A stretch of DNA of 64,000 bases from Sipunculus nudus (taxonomy: Eukaryota > Annelida > Sipuncula > Golfingiida > Sipunculidae). The stretch's first letter is position 1; each line of letters starts with the position of its first letter. Of the stretch, positions 1 to 12,015 are shown piece by piece. The stretch is from NCBI GenBank assembly GCA_026874595.1, contig CM049322.1:24465400-24529399 (forward strand), written 5' to 3'. The notes below the pieces were generated by a model, which did no database searches, was not told where the DNA came from, and saw nothing but the letters and a program-made list of their open reading frames with translations. A program made the translations under genes and the position numbers.

Positions 1-1015
1 TTGTTTATATAATAGATACACTCTATTATATAAACAAGTACCGGCCAACGATATAACATGGTATAAAGCTCATTAAAAGGTAGGGGATTGTTGTTAAGGT
101 AAATTGAACACTATTTAAACCAAGATCAACACAAATAGCGATTCAAACGCCTGGGCCAAAACTGACGGGTGCGTCTGCCGTGCGGCAATCGTATACATTG
201 AAATAGAACGTACATGACTTATTTACTGGTTGGATTTTCGCCGCACGGCAAACGCTTGGAAAACGCGAACATGGTAAAGCACCCTTACCTGATTTCAGGT
301 TCCAATGGAGATTTGACCAAACCTCCCTGGATAAGAGGCAAGATGTTTCTAGATCCAACATTTATGATCTCTGCCCTTTGTGCCCTTTGTCTCATTTTAT
401 TTTTCTAATAGCTCACAGAATAAAGGTTTACAATGAGATTTAACCAAGACCTCCCTGGATTTTACGTCAGAAGGTTTTAGGTCAAACTATTATGTGTGTA
501 CAAGTTATTTATGCAAGTTGTTTCAAGATCCAGCGGTTAAAATATGTACCATATCTGGCTATTTAACAATAAATGTACTGCTATTGACCATAGTTTGTAT
601 AATATAATCCACAGTGACTTAATTTCTGGTTTCAAATAAGATTTCAAAAGAAGCAACCTGGATATTACATTAGAGGTTTCTAGATCTATTGGTTACAATT
701 TTTGCCCACATGACTTTCAGCGTGTTAAAATATTTTTTCCACAGCTTTTAGAATTTAGGTCAAAGTGACCTAATTTCAGGTTTCCGATAAAATTTTATAA
801 TGAACTTTGAATAAAATGTTTGCAGGTCTAACAGTTAAAGATTTCTGTACTGTCTTTCTAAGTGCTCAAAATCATGTTTTTGGAAAATCGCTCCCAGAAT
901 ATATATTTCATGATTTGTGCCCTGTTAATTGATGGCTTGCCGGAGAGACTAACGACCGACAAAGCGTGATCGCTGTAGCTAAGATGACATATTCATCTGA
1001 GCTATAAACCTGGTC
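1..1015 (+). repeat. Family A dispersed repeat, 3' modules
   Basis: No gene is seen. The stretch holds two or three degenerate copies of a module that recurs throughout the window: a phrase close to 'cctccctggat', then 'ttctagatcca', then 'tttgtgccctgtta'. It ends near 1010 with 'catctgagctataaa', close to the recurrent family end 'cagctgagctaaaaa'. Short open frames at 143-361 and 214-408 overlap on opposite strands and look accidental. Family membership is by eye. Confidence 0.6.
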
Positions 1016-1494
1016 ACAGTGATCTGATTGCAGATGGGTACAAAATGCATAAAAAAATACCAACACACCTTTTATTAGTAAATTCTTTTTATTAAATTGA
1101 TGGCCAAAAAAAAGGCACGTTCGATTTGCATTCTGACAGATTACTAGACTGGTCAATTTACGATAAAAAAACAGCCCAGCCCCCAAAAAATGATACATAA
1201 GGATTTTAACAGTTGTCTGCTCTAGTGAATACCAGGCTCAGGGAAAAAGCAAAAACTGCAGCCAAGAATATCGAGAAACATGCGACAACTAAACTGAACC
1301 CAAGAATACACAGACGGTCTTAATACCTAAAGCCACCAAGTCAAGCCAAAACGGAATTTCAGTCAAAACTGCTACTGCCACTCAGAACCCAAGCTGGAGA
1401 CAATCTCAATTCAGCCCGAGACATTTATGATTTCCATCAGTACTCAAACACCGAACCTAGTACCGAAAAGTCAATAACTAGTACTCCACATCAG

Positions 1495-1846
1495 CGGTCC
1501 ATGGACACTGACCCAGATCACCCTTGATAAAACAATCAAGACCACTGTCAATACCACGCCATTCAATGTGACACCAAATAGTAAAGTGGAAATAAAACCC
1601 AGAACAGACACACCAACATCGCCAGAGGACCTTAAGGACTGAATTTATGACGATCTACTTAAAGTCATGGACTTACAGCATAGGACATCAACTACAGATT
1701 TCAGAAGAAATATGAATAATTTCAGCAGACCTTGGACTGATATTTAGTTTACCAAGTTTTTATCGACCTATTCGGACGACACCAGATCTACTCAACTTCC
1801 GAGAACGAAACAACCAAGAAACCAAGGAACAGAAGAGCATTAGCGG
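1495..1846 (+). pseudogene. Degenerate coding-like remnant
   Basis: One reading frame stays protein-like for about 115 codons (polar, Thr/Asp/Lys rich) but is interrupted by stops near 1640, 1745 and 1848. A piece between the first two stops reads IYDDLLKVMDLQHRTST. I do not recognise the protein. It could be the low-complexity leader of a decayed retroelement ORF or a processed pseudogene. No poly-A tail or target-site duplication was identified. Confidence 0.35.
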
Positions 1847-1849
1847 ATC

Positions 1850-3670
1850 ATGATTCATAACATAATAACATGAATGCAAAATTACGAGATAGAGTGTAGA
1901 ACGATACAGCGACGACACACGGCATCAGCAAGTGAATATCAGCTAATGTGAACCACACGGAACTACTTCATTCTATCTATACTTCTTACTTCGCCCATAA
2001 GCCTGGATCTAACATATACCTTCACCTCTGTCTTACTAGGACGTTGGTGAGGGAGCCGGTGCGGGCCCTCCATAGGACCAACGTGATCGGCTCGGCCACC
2101 GACTTCACTTTTTTCCGTCTGTATTAAGATATTCTTAAATATTAAACAAGACATCAAAGATGGACCAATACAATTCAAAAGGCTACAGAGCACATTTTTC
2201 TCCGATAGGGTCTTTAATATTCGACCACTTACATTACTCTTACTTTTTAACTCTTGTTCTTCCTCGACGTGCATGCTTCATGGACTGTCAGTTCACACGG
2301 TCAACAAATGCTTTGACACAAGTCCGTCACCACTACAGGTACAACAGCCTAGGCAGTAAAACATTTGCCATGGACTGTCTGTAGAAGATTACCAGAACAG
2401 CACGAATTCCTAGCATAAAATAAACTAATTATCCTTCACTTTTTAGCTGTCCCTGGCACCATGTGACCTTGTTTAGTCCACACAATGATCTCATAGACAG
2501 TTCTCAGACTGCTGAAATCTAGTGAAGGATGTCTTTTTTTTTTTTTTTTCTTCTGGAAAGCCAAGGATGAGGAAAGGATTCATGGGATATGTTCAGCTAT
2601 CAAAACAACGCTACTCTTACAGCTATTTATCCTTCGTGCACTTATCAATTACTGTTTGATGAACCAAGGTTTCTTGCAATATATCTGCCACGGAACAGTC
2701 GTCTGTGTCTACTCTTCTATTCTATCCAGCAGTGATGGAGACAAGAATGCACACGGTTAAATGAGAAATCGAGCCATCAAGAGAGGTGAAGGAAACATTT
2801 CAGCACTCTCATAAACAGACTTTCCACAGCTAGTGCATGCACTCTGGACCCATATCCAGCAGAGCCCAACAGTCATTAGCCTTGACCCCTGTCCCATGAT
2901 AGAATAAGTTGAAAAAGCTACTCACCAAAGAAGCTCAAGAAAAGTCCCTGGATAGTATATGATTTTCGCTGAAACCTTAAAAACATAAGGGCAGGCAGCC
3001 GAGGAAATTTAAAATAACATTCCATGTAGTATATACGAGTAAAGTCAAGACATGAATTCAATGAAAACCCATTTTTCTCAGAGTACAAAAACAACAGAAA
3101 GCAAACCAAAAGATCACTCCGAGGCACATCCCTTATGTCTCCTGCTGAGAAGACTGGGGTGCTTAATCCAGGTAGAATAGGAAATGTGTGAACATAGCTC
3201 AGGGAAAAGTAAACAAGAAGGGTCTCAGAAACGCTTTGATGACTGTTTAAAGGCCAACAACATCCCTAATGAAATCGCTTATACAGCTGCTAGGGCAGGG
3301 AAAATTTGCTCTCACAAAAAAGGGAACTGAAAGCTTTCAAACGGGAACCATCGATATAAGTCGACAGTTCATCATGAAGAAAATAGGCAGTAGCAGTGGT
3401 ACCCATTTCTTAACAGATCAGGACTTATCTCAAAAGACATGAACCACAGTCATAGAGACAAAGTGTCAATAGACTACTAAGATGTCAATGATGTGGAACC
3501 TGAGTTCAGATAACAAACAAATACTGGGCACAAGGAGTATCAGGACAAAGCCAAGGGTAAAGATCTTGAAGGGGCAGTTCAATAAATTTCTTTTTGAATT
3601 ATTTTCCAACCAGACAATTACACATACATGTCAGCAGTATGTTTTTCTAGTATAGGACAGAGGGTGACTT
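1850..3670. other. Intergenic, no supported gene
   Basis: No convincing coding region. There is a T-run near 2530. Around 3190-3430 one plus-strand frame is open in pieces between stops, which may be decayed coding DNA. On the minus strand a 69-codon frame at 3127-2918 ends beside a GTGAGT-like donor, but no matching acceptor or neighbouring exon was found. Confidence 0.4.
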
Positions 3671-3674
3671 GGTC

Positions 3675-4015
3675 TTCTTGGATTTACCAGTCACATGGTT
3701 ACCCAGCGATGCTTTATTGATCCGATTGGATTTATGGACACCAAAATCCTAAAAGTAAATAAGTATTTAAAATTATAACCAGTAAAGGATGAAAAAACGT
3801 GTAATGTTTTGCCATTTTTAGGGTCTTGTTGGCCATTTTGAACGCCATATTGGATATGCCAGTCACATAACTACACAGCCATACTTTAGATTGCTCGGAT
3901 GGATTTCATGAAACCCAAAGAACAGTAGTAGATTTCAAAATTACGATGACAAATTAAAGATTTTTGGCCATTTTAGGGTCATGGCAACAATCTTGAACAC
4001 CATCTTGAAAGTTGC
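3675..4015. repeat. Two diverged copies of a ~190-bp module
   Basis: Two consecutive segments share the order 'ccagtcacat', 'cgatgcttta/catactttag', 'ggatttatg/ggatttcatg' and 'gccattttagggtc'. This is an old tandem repeat in the 3' flank of the zinc-finger gene. Confidence 0.5.
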
Positions 4016-4045
4016 AACCTACCAGAAGTCGGATTTTCTTAGATT

Positions 4046-4051
4046 TTTATT
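4046..4051 (-). promoter_or_regulatory. Candidate poly(A) signal of the zinc-finger gene
   Basis: The plus strand reads TTTATT, so the minus strand carries AATAAA about 130 nt downstream of the stop codon at 4185-4183. A second AATAAA on the minus strand lies at 3718-3713 and could serve a longer 3' UTR. Confidence 0.5.
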
Positions 4052-4182
4052 ATGTTAATCCTGGTGTTTCTAGTACCAGAAACCCTTAAAAATATCTGCA
4101 GCATTTTTGGGGGGTGTAACTGTAAATTGACCCAACTATACTGTTATAATATATTAATAACACTCCACATATGTGCTGTTTG

Positions 4183-5943
4183 TTACTCATGCTGATGCTT
4201 GTCCTTGTGGGTTTTCAAGTCGTTGGGCCATCTGAAGCTCTCACCACATTCACTACACATGAAGGGTTTTTCTCCAGTATGTGTCCTCATATGTTCCTTC
4301 AGGTGACCAGATCGGTAGAAACTTTTCCCACACACATCACAGTTAAATGGGCTTTCCCCTGTGTGCACCTTTTGGTGAGCATCCCTGTCTCTCAACTGAG
4401 TAAACTTTTTCTTGCAGTGTTTACATTTATAAAACTTTTTGGGCTGACTGTGACTCTTTTTGTGGGCAGACAATGATGACGACCTAACAAAACTCTTGTC
4501 ACACTCATCGCACTTGAACTGTTTCTCCCCCTCATGTATTAGCATGTGCTCCTGTAGGCTCTGAATGCGGTGATATGACTTACCACATTTGCTGCATGGA
4601 TATGGTCTTTCCTCGGCATGTGTCCACATATGTTCCTTCAGACCCCCTGAGCGCTGGAAACATTTGCCACATATTTCACAAGCATATGGTTTGATCCCCT
4701 TATGGTTCCTCATGTGCTCTTTATAACTCTGTAGTAAGAGAAATCCCTTTTTACACAGTTCACAAGTAAAACGTTTAATGTTTTTGTGTCTGAGTTTGTG
4801 GAACTCCAGTGACTGTGCCCTGGTGAATGACTTGCCGCACTCCTCACAGTGGTAGGGCAGCTCCCCGGTGTGTGAGCGACGGTGCTCCTCCAGAGCCTGT
4901 GGACGGTAATAACCTTTGCCACACTCATCACATTTATACGGAAGGTCATCACTGTGTATGTATTTATGTTCCACTAAATTATTTAACCTTACAAATGTCT
5001 TCTGACAGACGTCACACTTAAAAGGCCTCTTTCCAGTATGCTTGTACATATGTTCTTGCAGACTTTTGGCTCTGACAAACTGCTGGTCGCATTCTTCACA
5101 TTGAAATGGTTTAACCTCGGCATGGATTTTCTTGTGGCTCAATAAAGACTTGAGCTGAGCAAAGCTTTTGTCACATACATCACACTTGTGTGGTGTTTCT
5201 CCCGTGTGAATCCGTGCATGCTCAGCCAAAGCCTTCTCCCTGTGAAAGCCTCGACCACACATCTCACAGGAGAACTCCTTGTGCTCTTTGTGAGTGAGCT
5301 GATGATCCGTCAAGTGCTGCTGCCGCTTGAAGCCTTTACCACATTCATCACAAATGTAGGGTTTCTGCCCAGTGTGAGACATCCTGTGCTCTGTGAGACT
5401 GAGCTCCCTCAGGAACCGCTTGCCACAGTCATCACACGAGTACGGTAACTCCCCAGAGTGGATTTTCTGATGTGCCCGAAATCCGGCAGGTCTCAGAAAA
5501 CTTTTACCACATACATCACATACATAAGGCTTCTCCCCCCGGTGCATCTTTAAATGATCTGTTAACCACTGTTTCCGGGTAAAGCCTTTATAACACAATG
5601 TACAGGAAAATGGCTTCTCCCCAGTGTGGACCATCTGGTGTTCCTTTAAATGTGTGGGCCGGCGGAAACTTTTTCCACATGTCATACAGTGGTAAGGTTT
5701 TCCTTCAGTGTGAATTTTGACATGACGTTTCAAATACTGTGCCTGAGAGAATCCTTTGCCACAGTGACCACACAAATGCTGATCATCGCTGCTGGTCTCA
5801 TTTGCAGTTTGGTTTTCTGATTTAATGGCCACATGAACAACAGCATTTTCTAGGGTCACCATGTCATCACCATCTCCTCCTGTGGTAAGTTGTTCTCCAG
5901 TGTCTCCAGCAGATGTACCTTCATCTTCTGTATCTGACAAGTT
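4183..5943 (-). CDS. C2H2 zinc-finger protein, last exon (19 fingers)
   Basis: Terminal coding exon, about 586 codons to the TAA at 4185-4183. The N-terminal ~55 residues are acidic and contain IKSE, a match to the SUMO-site pattern. Nineteen consecutive C2H2 fingers follow, each CX2CX12HX3H in form and mostly joined by 7-residue linkers related to TGEKP; only a few are canonical (HTGEKPF). Finger 1 begins at C-G-H-C and finger 19 ends at THKDKH, three residues before the stop. Such arrays bind DNA in the nucleus. The exon does not begin with ATG: the first in-frame candidate is TTG, and a pyrimidine-rich tract followed by AG at 5945-5944 marks a splice acceptor. The upstream exon 6193-6011 joins it in phase 0 across a 67-nt intron. 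No KRAB, SCAN or BTB domain is seen. The assembled protein has about 1036 residues, with fingers at about 507-1033. Confidence 0.93.
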   Translation of the reverse strand, partial: NLSDTEDEGTSAGDTGEQLTTGGDGDDMVTLENAVVHVAIKSENQTANETSSDDQHLCGHCGKGFSQAQYLKRHVKIHTEGKPYHCMTCGKSFRRPTHLKEHQMVHTGEKPFSCTLCYKGFTRKQWLTDHLKMHRGEKPYVCDVCGKSFLRPAGFRAHQKIHSGELPYSCDDCGKRFLRELSLTEHRMSHTGQKPYICDECGKGFKRQQHLTDHQLTHKEHKEFSCEMCGRGFHREKALAEHARIHTGETPHKCDVCDKSFAQLKSLLSHKKIHAEVKPFQCEECDQQFVRAKSLQEHMYKHTGKRPFKCDVCQKTFVRLNNLVEHKYIHSDDLPYKCDECGKGYYRPQALEEHRRSHTGELPYHCEECGKSFTRAQSLEFHKLRHKNIKRFTCELCKKGFLLLQSYKEHMRNHKGIKPYACEICGKCFQRSGGLKEHMWTHAEERPYPCSKCGKSYHRIQSLQEHMLIHEGEKQFKCDECDKSFVRSSSLSAHKKSHSQPKKFYKCKHCKKKFTQLRDRDAHQKVHTGESPFNCDVCGKSFYRSGHLKEHMRTHTGEKPFMCSECGESFRWPNDLKTHKDKHQHE

Positions 5944-6010
5944 CTAAAAAAATACAAGAAAAACCATTAGTTCTTTTACATGGATAACACAGGAAAATAA
6001 AGACCACTAC

Positions 6011-6193
6011 CTGATCCCTAAAGAAACGAGAACCACATGAAATACAATAGAAAAATGCTCCATAATATAATGTGTGAACATCAATCACAGGGAGACCTCC
6101 CTCTACAGACACCTCTCTATCACAATGACTGGATCTATCAGAAGCAGAATCAGGAATCCCTCTCTCATATGCATCATCCACCAGTGTCAGAAA
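6011..6193 (-). CDS. Zinc-finger gene, coding exon 6
   Basis: Exon of 183 nt (61 codons), phase 0 at both ends. The acceptor is 'ttctaag' (AG at 6195-6194) and the donor CAG|GTAGTG (GT at 6010-6009). Only one frame is open across it. The exon ends with a half finger, YCISCGSRFF, followed by RDQ, so a degenerate CX2C unit precedes the acidic start of the last exon. The other two frames hit stops at once, which supports the phase. Function beyond linking is not evident. Confidence 0.82.
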
Positions 6194-6547
6194 CTTAGAA
6201 ATTTTACTGCTGTTATGACATAAATATAAGAAGAAATTATGTTAAGCAATTTTAACTGATTTCATTAAGTGAATTTATCATAATTTCAGGGTAAGATGAT
6301 GGAATCAAAAACAAATATTATAACAGTAAACTTAAAGAAAAAAATATTGTAGAGCCTGTGTTATTATGAGGTAAACTATGTGTGTGTGTATGTATTCTTC
6401 CACGGACCACTGCTCTGCTGTTACTGATTTATGGTGCATCTTCATTCATCTGTTCTGGTTTCTCATCAAGAATATAACATGTATTATGTTTTCATTCACT
6501 CTGTTAATATTAGTGGCTGTGTAAATACTTCTGACCAGGTCACTTAA

Positions 6548-6951
6548 GTGATTTCTTTGCCATTCAGACTCAGCTGCTGTCCCCAGAACAGACCAAGCAG
6601 ACTGAACGCTGTTTCCAGTCATCAGTAAGTGATTTCTTTGCTATTCAGACTCAGCTGCTGTCCCCAGAACAGACCAAGCAGACTGAACGCAGTTTCCAGT
6701 CATCAGTAAGTGATTTCTTTACCATTCAGACTCAGCTGCTGTCCCCAGAACAGACCAATCAGACTGAACGCAGTTTCTAGTCATCAGTAAGTGATTTCTT
6801 TGCTATTCAGACTCAGCTGCTGTCCCCAGAACAGACCAAGCAGACTGAACGCAGTTTCCAGTCATCAGTAAGTGATTTCTTTGCTATTCAGACTCAGCTG
6901 CTGTCCCCAGAACAGACCAAGCAGACTGAACGCAGTTTCCAGTCATCAGAT
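6548..6951. repeat. 81-bp tandem repeat, 5 units
   Basis: Five units with period exactly 81 bp (anchors at 6548, 6629, 6710, 6791, 6872) lie in intron 5 of the minus-strand gene. Units are nearly identical. Read on the plus strand each unit contains GTAAGTGATTTCTTTG followed by CCATTCAG or CTATTCAG, i.e. donor-like and acceptor-like motifs 24 nt apart, next to a 57-nt open segment. The first unit lacks the GTAAGT form (TTAAGT). Confidence 0.95.
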
Positions 6952-7552
6952 TGATGAGAATTCTGTCATTTGGAGAAAAATTTTTATCAGCAAACATCAT
7001 TTAAAGCTTGTAGGTTAGGTCAATCTGATGCTCCTACATGACAGCATGGAGATTTCCTTACTGCCTACATCATCTTAACATTTGCAGAGTGGGGAAAAGA
7101 AGATTTTCCTTCCCTAAGACTATTCTGCCATGAGCTCCACTGAGGTTATCTTTTCTAAATGGTCAGCGTGAGACCTTATCCAGTGTTACTGTCCATATCA
7201 AACATTAGGTGGCACCACAACAAAGAATAACAACTAAATGCAACATAAATAAACAGTTGCATAACAAAGGTCTAAATTTGCATCATTTTTGTGATGCAAT
7301 ACCAGTCTTCTTGAAGGTTGAGATTAATTATAATTTTCATTCTGTTCACTTGTACATAATGTGCTGCTCTGGAAAGATATTTCATTCAGGACCTTAACTT
7401 AAGGCTCTATGCCAGAGATTTTATGGGCTTCTGAGTCATACATAAGAAATCACAGAATTTTAAAAGCTCTGTTTTTCAAATATTTTTCCGAACATGTGAG
7501 AACTATATATCTGTATCTCTCATACCTAACTGCAGAGTATTTTAATACTTAC

Positions 7553-7620
7553 AGAAACAACTGGTTCTGGTAACTGACTGGTAGAAAATGACTCTGAGGA
7601 ATTTGCAATGTTTGAAGTAG
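7553..7620 (-). CDS. Zinc-finger gene, coding exon 5
   Basis: Exon of 68 nt between a strong acceptor ('cattcttttcag', AG at 7622-7621) and a perfect donor core GTAAGT (GT at 7552-7551). It enters needing two bases and leaves in phase 0, which fits both neighbours. The encoded segment is Ser/Thr/Asn rich (TSNIANSSESFSTSQLPEP) and probably disordered. Too short to recognise alone; its support is the splice signals and phase. Confidence 0.75.
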
Positions 7621-7719
7621 CTGAAAAGAATGAAACCTTTCTAAACATTTAAATATATAAGGCATGAAAAAAGTAATTAACACCATTAATAAGTAATGGT
7701 ATACCAGCAAGATCTGAAA

Positions 7720-8741
7720 CATTGTATATCAGAATACCAGCCCTATTCACAAAAAGAAACATTCTGATCATGGTCTGTGTACAGATACAACTGATCATGG
7801 TCTGTGTACAGATGCAACTGATCATGGTCTGTGTACCAGTACTACTGATCACTTTTTGTGTATGGATATTCCCTTATCATGGTCTGTGTTCTGATATCTA
7901 CTGGTCATGGTCTGTGTACATATAACTATTGATATGTTCTGCGTACAGATATCTACTGATCCTTGTCTGTATACAAATATCTACTGATTATGTCTGTGTA
8001 CAGATATCTACTGGTCATGGTCTGTGTACATATAACTACTGATCATGTTCTGTATACAGATATCTACTGATCCTTGTCTGTATACAGATATCTACTGATC
8101 ATTGTGTACTGATCATGGTCTGTGTACATATATCTACTGATCATGTTCTGTGTACAGATATCTACTGATCTTTGTCTGTATACAGATATCTACTGATTAT
8201 GGTATGTGTACATATATCTATTGATCATGGTCTGTAGACAGATATCTACTGATCATGGTCTGTGTATATATATCTATTGATCATGGTCTGTAGACAGATA
8301 TCTATAGTATCAGTATACTGATCTTTGTCTATATACATATATCTACTGGTCATGGTCTGTGTACATGTAACTACTGATCATGGTCTGTAGACAGATATCT
8401 ACTGATCTTTGTCTGTAGACAGGTATCTACTGATCATGGTCTGCATACCAATTTCTATTGATCAAGGTCTGTGTATAGATATCTTCTGATCATGATTACT
8501 ACTGATCATGGTCTGTAGATAGATATCTGCTGTCAACGGTCTGTAGACAGATATCTATAGTATCAGTATACTGATCTTTGTCTATATACAGATATCTACT
8601 GGTCATGGTCTGTGTACATGTATCTACTGAACATGGTCTGTGTACATATATATCTACTGATCATGGTGTGTGTACATATATCTACTGATCATGGTGTGTG
8701 TACATATATCTACTGATCATGGTCTGTGTACATATATCTTC
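7720..8741. repeat. 28-bp minisatellite, left part
   Basis: Degenerate tandem copies of a ~28-bp unit containing 'ctactgatcatggtctgtgt' followed by 'acatatat' or 'agacagatat'. Together with 9635-10040 there are roughly 50 units. The array sits in intron 4 and is split by a hAT-like insertion. Neighbouring units differ by substitutions and small indels, so it is older than the 63- and 81-bp arrays. Confidence 0.93.
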
Positions 8742-9634
8742 TAGTGGTGGGAGTCGGTTTCTTTTTCATAATCGATCATCGGTTTGAGCAAACCGACTGA
8801 TGATCGATTATTAATTGGTTCAGACAAATATATGCAATTATCAAAGAAATATGCAATTTTCTGTGAAACTGTACCTAGGTTTCCCCAGCAGGTATTCTCC
8901 TCTCGCGCACGAGTGTAACGACCCTTCCACGTATAAAGACTAATTTTAAGGATCAAATTTAAAGATCGGCAACGTCAAGTAATATCTTTCATAATGGAAT
9001 TTAAGAACATATAAGAATGTTAGGCCTATAAAGGGGCTGTTTTTCTAGCACATGAAGGCATATTTTACGGGCCCAGGTGAAATTGGGGCAGATCATACCA
9101 AAAAAAAATTGCAGACTAGTCAAAAAAAAATTCCAGCTGAAATCCAAATACTCGACCGGCCGGGTTAGACCCGAAGAAATGAAATTTTTAAGGACAGCCT
9201 AAACAGCGGCACCTGGCATCGGTTGAATAGATTATTTCTAAAAGAATCTCACAAAATTGACATAGACTTGGAGAATTTATGGCGTATTTTAACACCTTCC
9301 CGCCCATATTTTGCAATGTACATTTCGTTAGAAAACTCTCCGCAAAGTCTGCAGCTCCTTGCGATTTCACAGATAATAAGTTTAATAAGTCCTCCGTTCT
9401 CGCATCTACCATGTCATACTAAGTTACATACTGAAGATATTTGGGAACACAGACTCATTATATGAGGCGCCGAATGTGGTAAAAATGGAAGAATAATTTA
9501 TAGCATAAAGGCATTCTGGAAAGAAAACAGTCATTATTATGATGTAATCGATAGTTGCCTTTGGTAATCGAGCGCTTGAAATTGGCAGCAAACCGACTGA
9601 CTTTCGATAAAACTCGATGATCGGCCAACCACTA
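8742..9634. mobile_element. Non-autonomous hAT-like DNA transposon
   Basis: An 893-bp segment interrupts the 28-bp array. It starts TAGTGGTGGGAGTCGGTTT and ends CGGCCAACCACTA, so the ends form an imperfect inverted repeat (TAGTGGT / ACCACTA); subterminal copies of a motif with 'atcgatcatcggtttg' and 'cagtcggtttg' extend it. It is flanked by atatcttc (8734-8741) and atatctac (9635-9642), an 8-bp duplication with one mismatch. An 8-bp duplication with TAGTGG-like ends is typical of hAT elements. A 74-codon minus-strand frame at 9412-9188 has no recognisable transposase motif. Confidence 0.75.
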
Positions 9635-10040
9635 ATATCTACTGATCATGGTCTGTGTACATATATCTACTGATCATGGTCTGTAGACAGATATCTGCTG
9701 ATCATGGTCTATATACAGATATCTACTGATCATGGTCTGTGTACATATATCTACTGATCATGGTCTGTGTACATATATCTGCTGATCATGGTCAGTGTAC
9801 AGATATCTATTGATCATGGTCTGTAGACAGATATCTGCTGATCATGGTCTGTAGACAGATATCTGCTGATCATGGTCTGTAGACAGATATCTACTGATCA
9901 TGGTCTGTAGACAGATATCTACTGATCATGGTCTGTAGACAAATATCTGCTGATCATGGTCTGTAGACAGATATTTGCTGATCATGGTCTGTGTACAGAT
10001 TACTACTGATCATGGTCTGTAGACAGATATAGACAGATAT
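9635..10040. repeat. 28-bp minisatellite, right part
   Basis: Continuation of the array at 7720-8741 after the inserted transposon, with the same unit and about 14 copies. It ends near 10040 beside a family A start. Confidence 0.93.
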
Positions 10041-10069
10041 CAATTAATCAGTTTATTTATAAAGCAGAC

Positions 10070-11740
10070 AAACATGGGGTTGGGTAAAAACAAGGGACCC
10101 ATAGATATGTCGCTCAGCTGAATTTTTGAAAATTTTAGCAAATGCAAAATATATACTTATTTTTTTATATATATTAGTATTTGAAAAGCTAAGAAGAAAT
10201 GGCCCTGCTTACTGGTGATAATCACATATTAAATTTATATTTGCTGAACAATTACTGTGCACTTTTATGGATTATATCAAAGATACTGGAGTCTCTCATG
10301 ATCAAATGTTTCTAGAAGTATCATTATTTCAGCTATGTGACAGTAATATGTGCATAAAATAACCATGGGAATGTATGAACACCTGTCAATGATAGAATAA
10401 GGAAAAATGTGGAGATTAGCTCAATTAAAATCATACACATTTAATTTATTAAGTGAAATTAAAATGCTGAAAACATTTTTTTTAAATCCATTTTCAAATG
10501 AGCATAAACTTAATCTAATAAATATATATTGTACTGTGTAATACATGAAATTTGTGGCCTGAAATCATTTAATAATGCAATAAGGAAAAAAACATTAAGT
10601 GCCTAAGAGGGAGGTCTCCTTGTGTGGCAGAGAGGCATGACACACTGTTGTGCTCTGAAGTCTTCTCCACTTTTGATAGGTTCAACACTTTTGCGAGGTC
10701 TAAAATTTTGACATCTTCCTTTTCACTGGCTTAATAACCATTTTTTGTGATATAAAATAATTTTGTCTTTAAACAATTCTGAAATTTATAAATTGAACAG
10801 CCAAGACCAGTTAATAAAAGACCATTGTGATCGCCTGGCCTTTCGGATTGACCCCTGCACTAGATGACCTGTGTCCCTCTTCATTAAATGCTTACCCACA
10901 CCAGGAGCCCTCCTATGTTGGTGTTATGTCATCATGCATATAATTTCTTTGTGAGGGTGCACATGTGATTCCCTTGCTCCAAAATGAACTTTTGTTATGG
11001 TCAATGTGTCAATTTATTATGAGTGTTGACAACAAGTGACCCATGGTCAATGATGCTCAGCTGAATGACCAGTTTGAATTGGCAATAGTGTGATACAAGA
11101 TGGATTATTGATGGACCTCCCTAACTAATGGTTATGATTTCTCCCCTTTTAAAAGATGACCACTTTTTTCAAGGTCTCAAAATAGAGAAAAAATGCATAA
11201 AATTAAAAAAAAAAACAGGTGGTGCCATCAATCTGCAGGAACTGATGAAGCACTCCTTGATCAATATGTATGCAGTGAATCATGGTGATCAATGCATTAG
11301 TTGTTCAGATACTGGAGCTTTTGTATAAAATTTTTAATTATTCTTTGGGTTAACTTCTAAGCCCCATAGCTCAGAGGATATGGGTAACAGAGACCTAATT
11401 TCATGTGTCCGAGGTTACTTTCAATGGGCCTCCCTGGATGTAAAGTTAGAAGATTCCAGGTCCAGTGGTTACAATTTGTGCCCTGTTGACAGATGACCGC
11501 ATCTTAAAGATCTCGAGAAAAAAATGTGTAAAAATGAGATAAAATCCAGGTGGCACTAGTCTTCATGAAATGATGAAACACACCTTGCTAAATAAGATAA
11601 AGAGGTTGACTTGGTTAGGAAGGGTTATGAAAATATTTACAGAAATACAATCTCAACAAAGTTAAGATATTTTCAACTTTGTATACTGCACAGATGTTTA
11701 ACAGTTAACCCAATTTTAGTAAAATTTTAAATTAAAGAAG
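10070..11740 (+). repeat. Family A dispersed repeats
   Basis: Intron 4 sequence with no exon seen. A family A 5' signature, 'aacaagggaccca' then 'gctcagctgaa', lies at about 10090-10125, and a diverged one near 11035-11075. Internal modules follow at about 11340-11500 ('agctcagaggatatgggtaa', 'cctaattt', 'cctccctggat', 'gtgccctgttga'). These match copies elsewhere in the window. Confidence 0.65.
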
Positions 11741-11948
11741 ATAAGAATTGTTCCTTTTATAGAGAAAAGGAAGAAACCATGGAACATCTCTTTTGAGAAT
11801 GCATTCTTGTGCAAAATATATGGCCTCAAGCTCCAGTATTATTAAAGAAATGTAAAATTTTAAAAGTTAATAATCTTGAATAAGTGCAGGTGATGCTTGG
11901 TACTTGCCATGATATTACTTTAAATGCAGTAATACTTCTGATGGAAAG

Positions 11949-12015
<67 letters not shown>

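Noticed and set aside
4171-5448. Plus-strand and alternative-frame ORFs over the zinc-finger exon
   Set aside because: They are shadows of the repeated finger codons on the other strand.
4183-5940. Treating the zinc-finger frame as a complete gene starting at TTG 5940
   Set aside because: A strong acceptor lies three codon positions upstream and an in-phase exon with a good donor follows a 67-nt intron.
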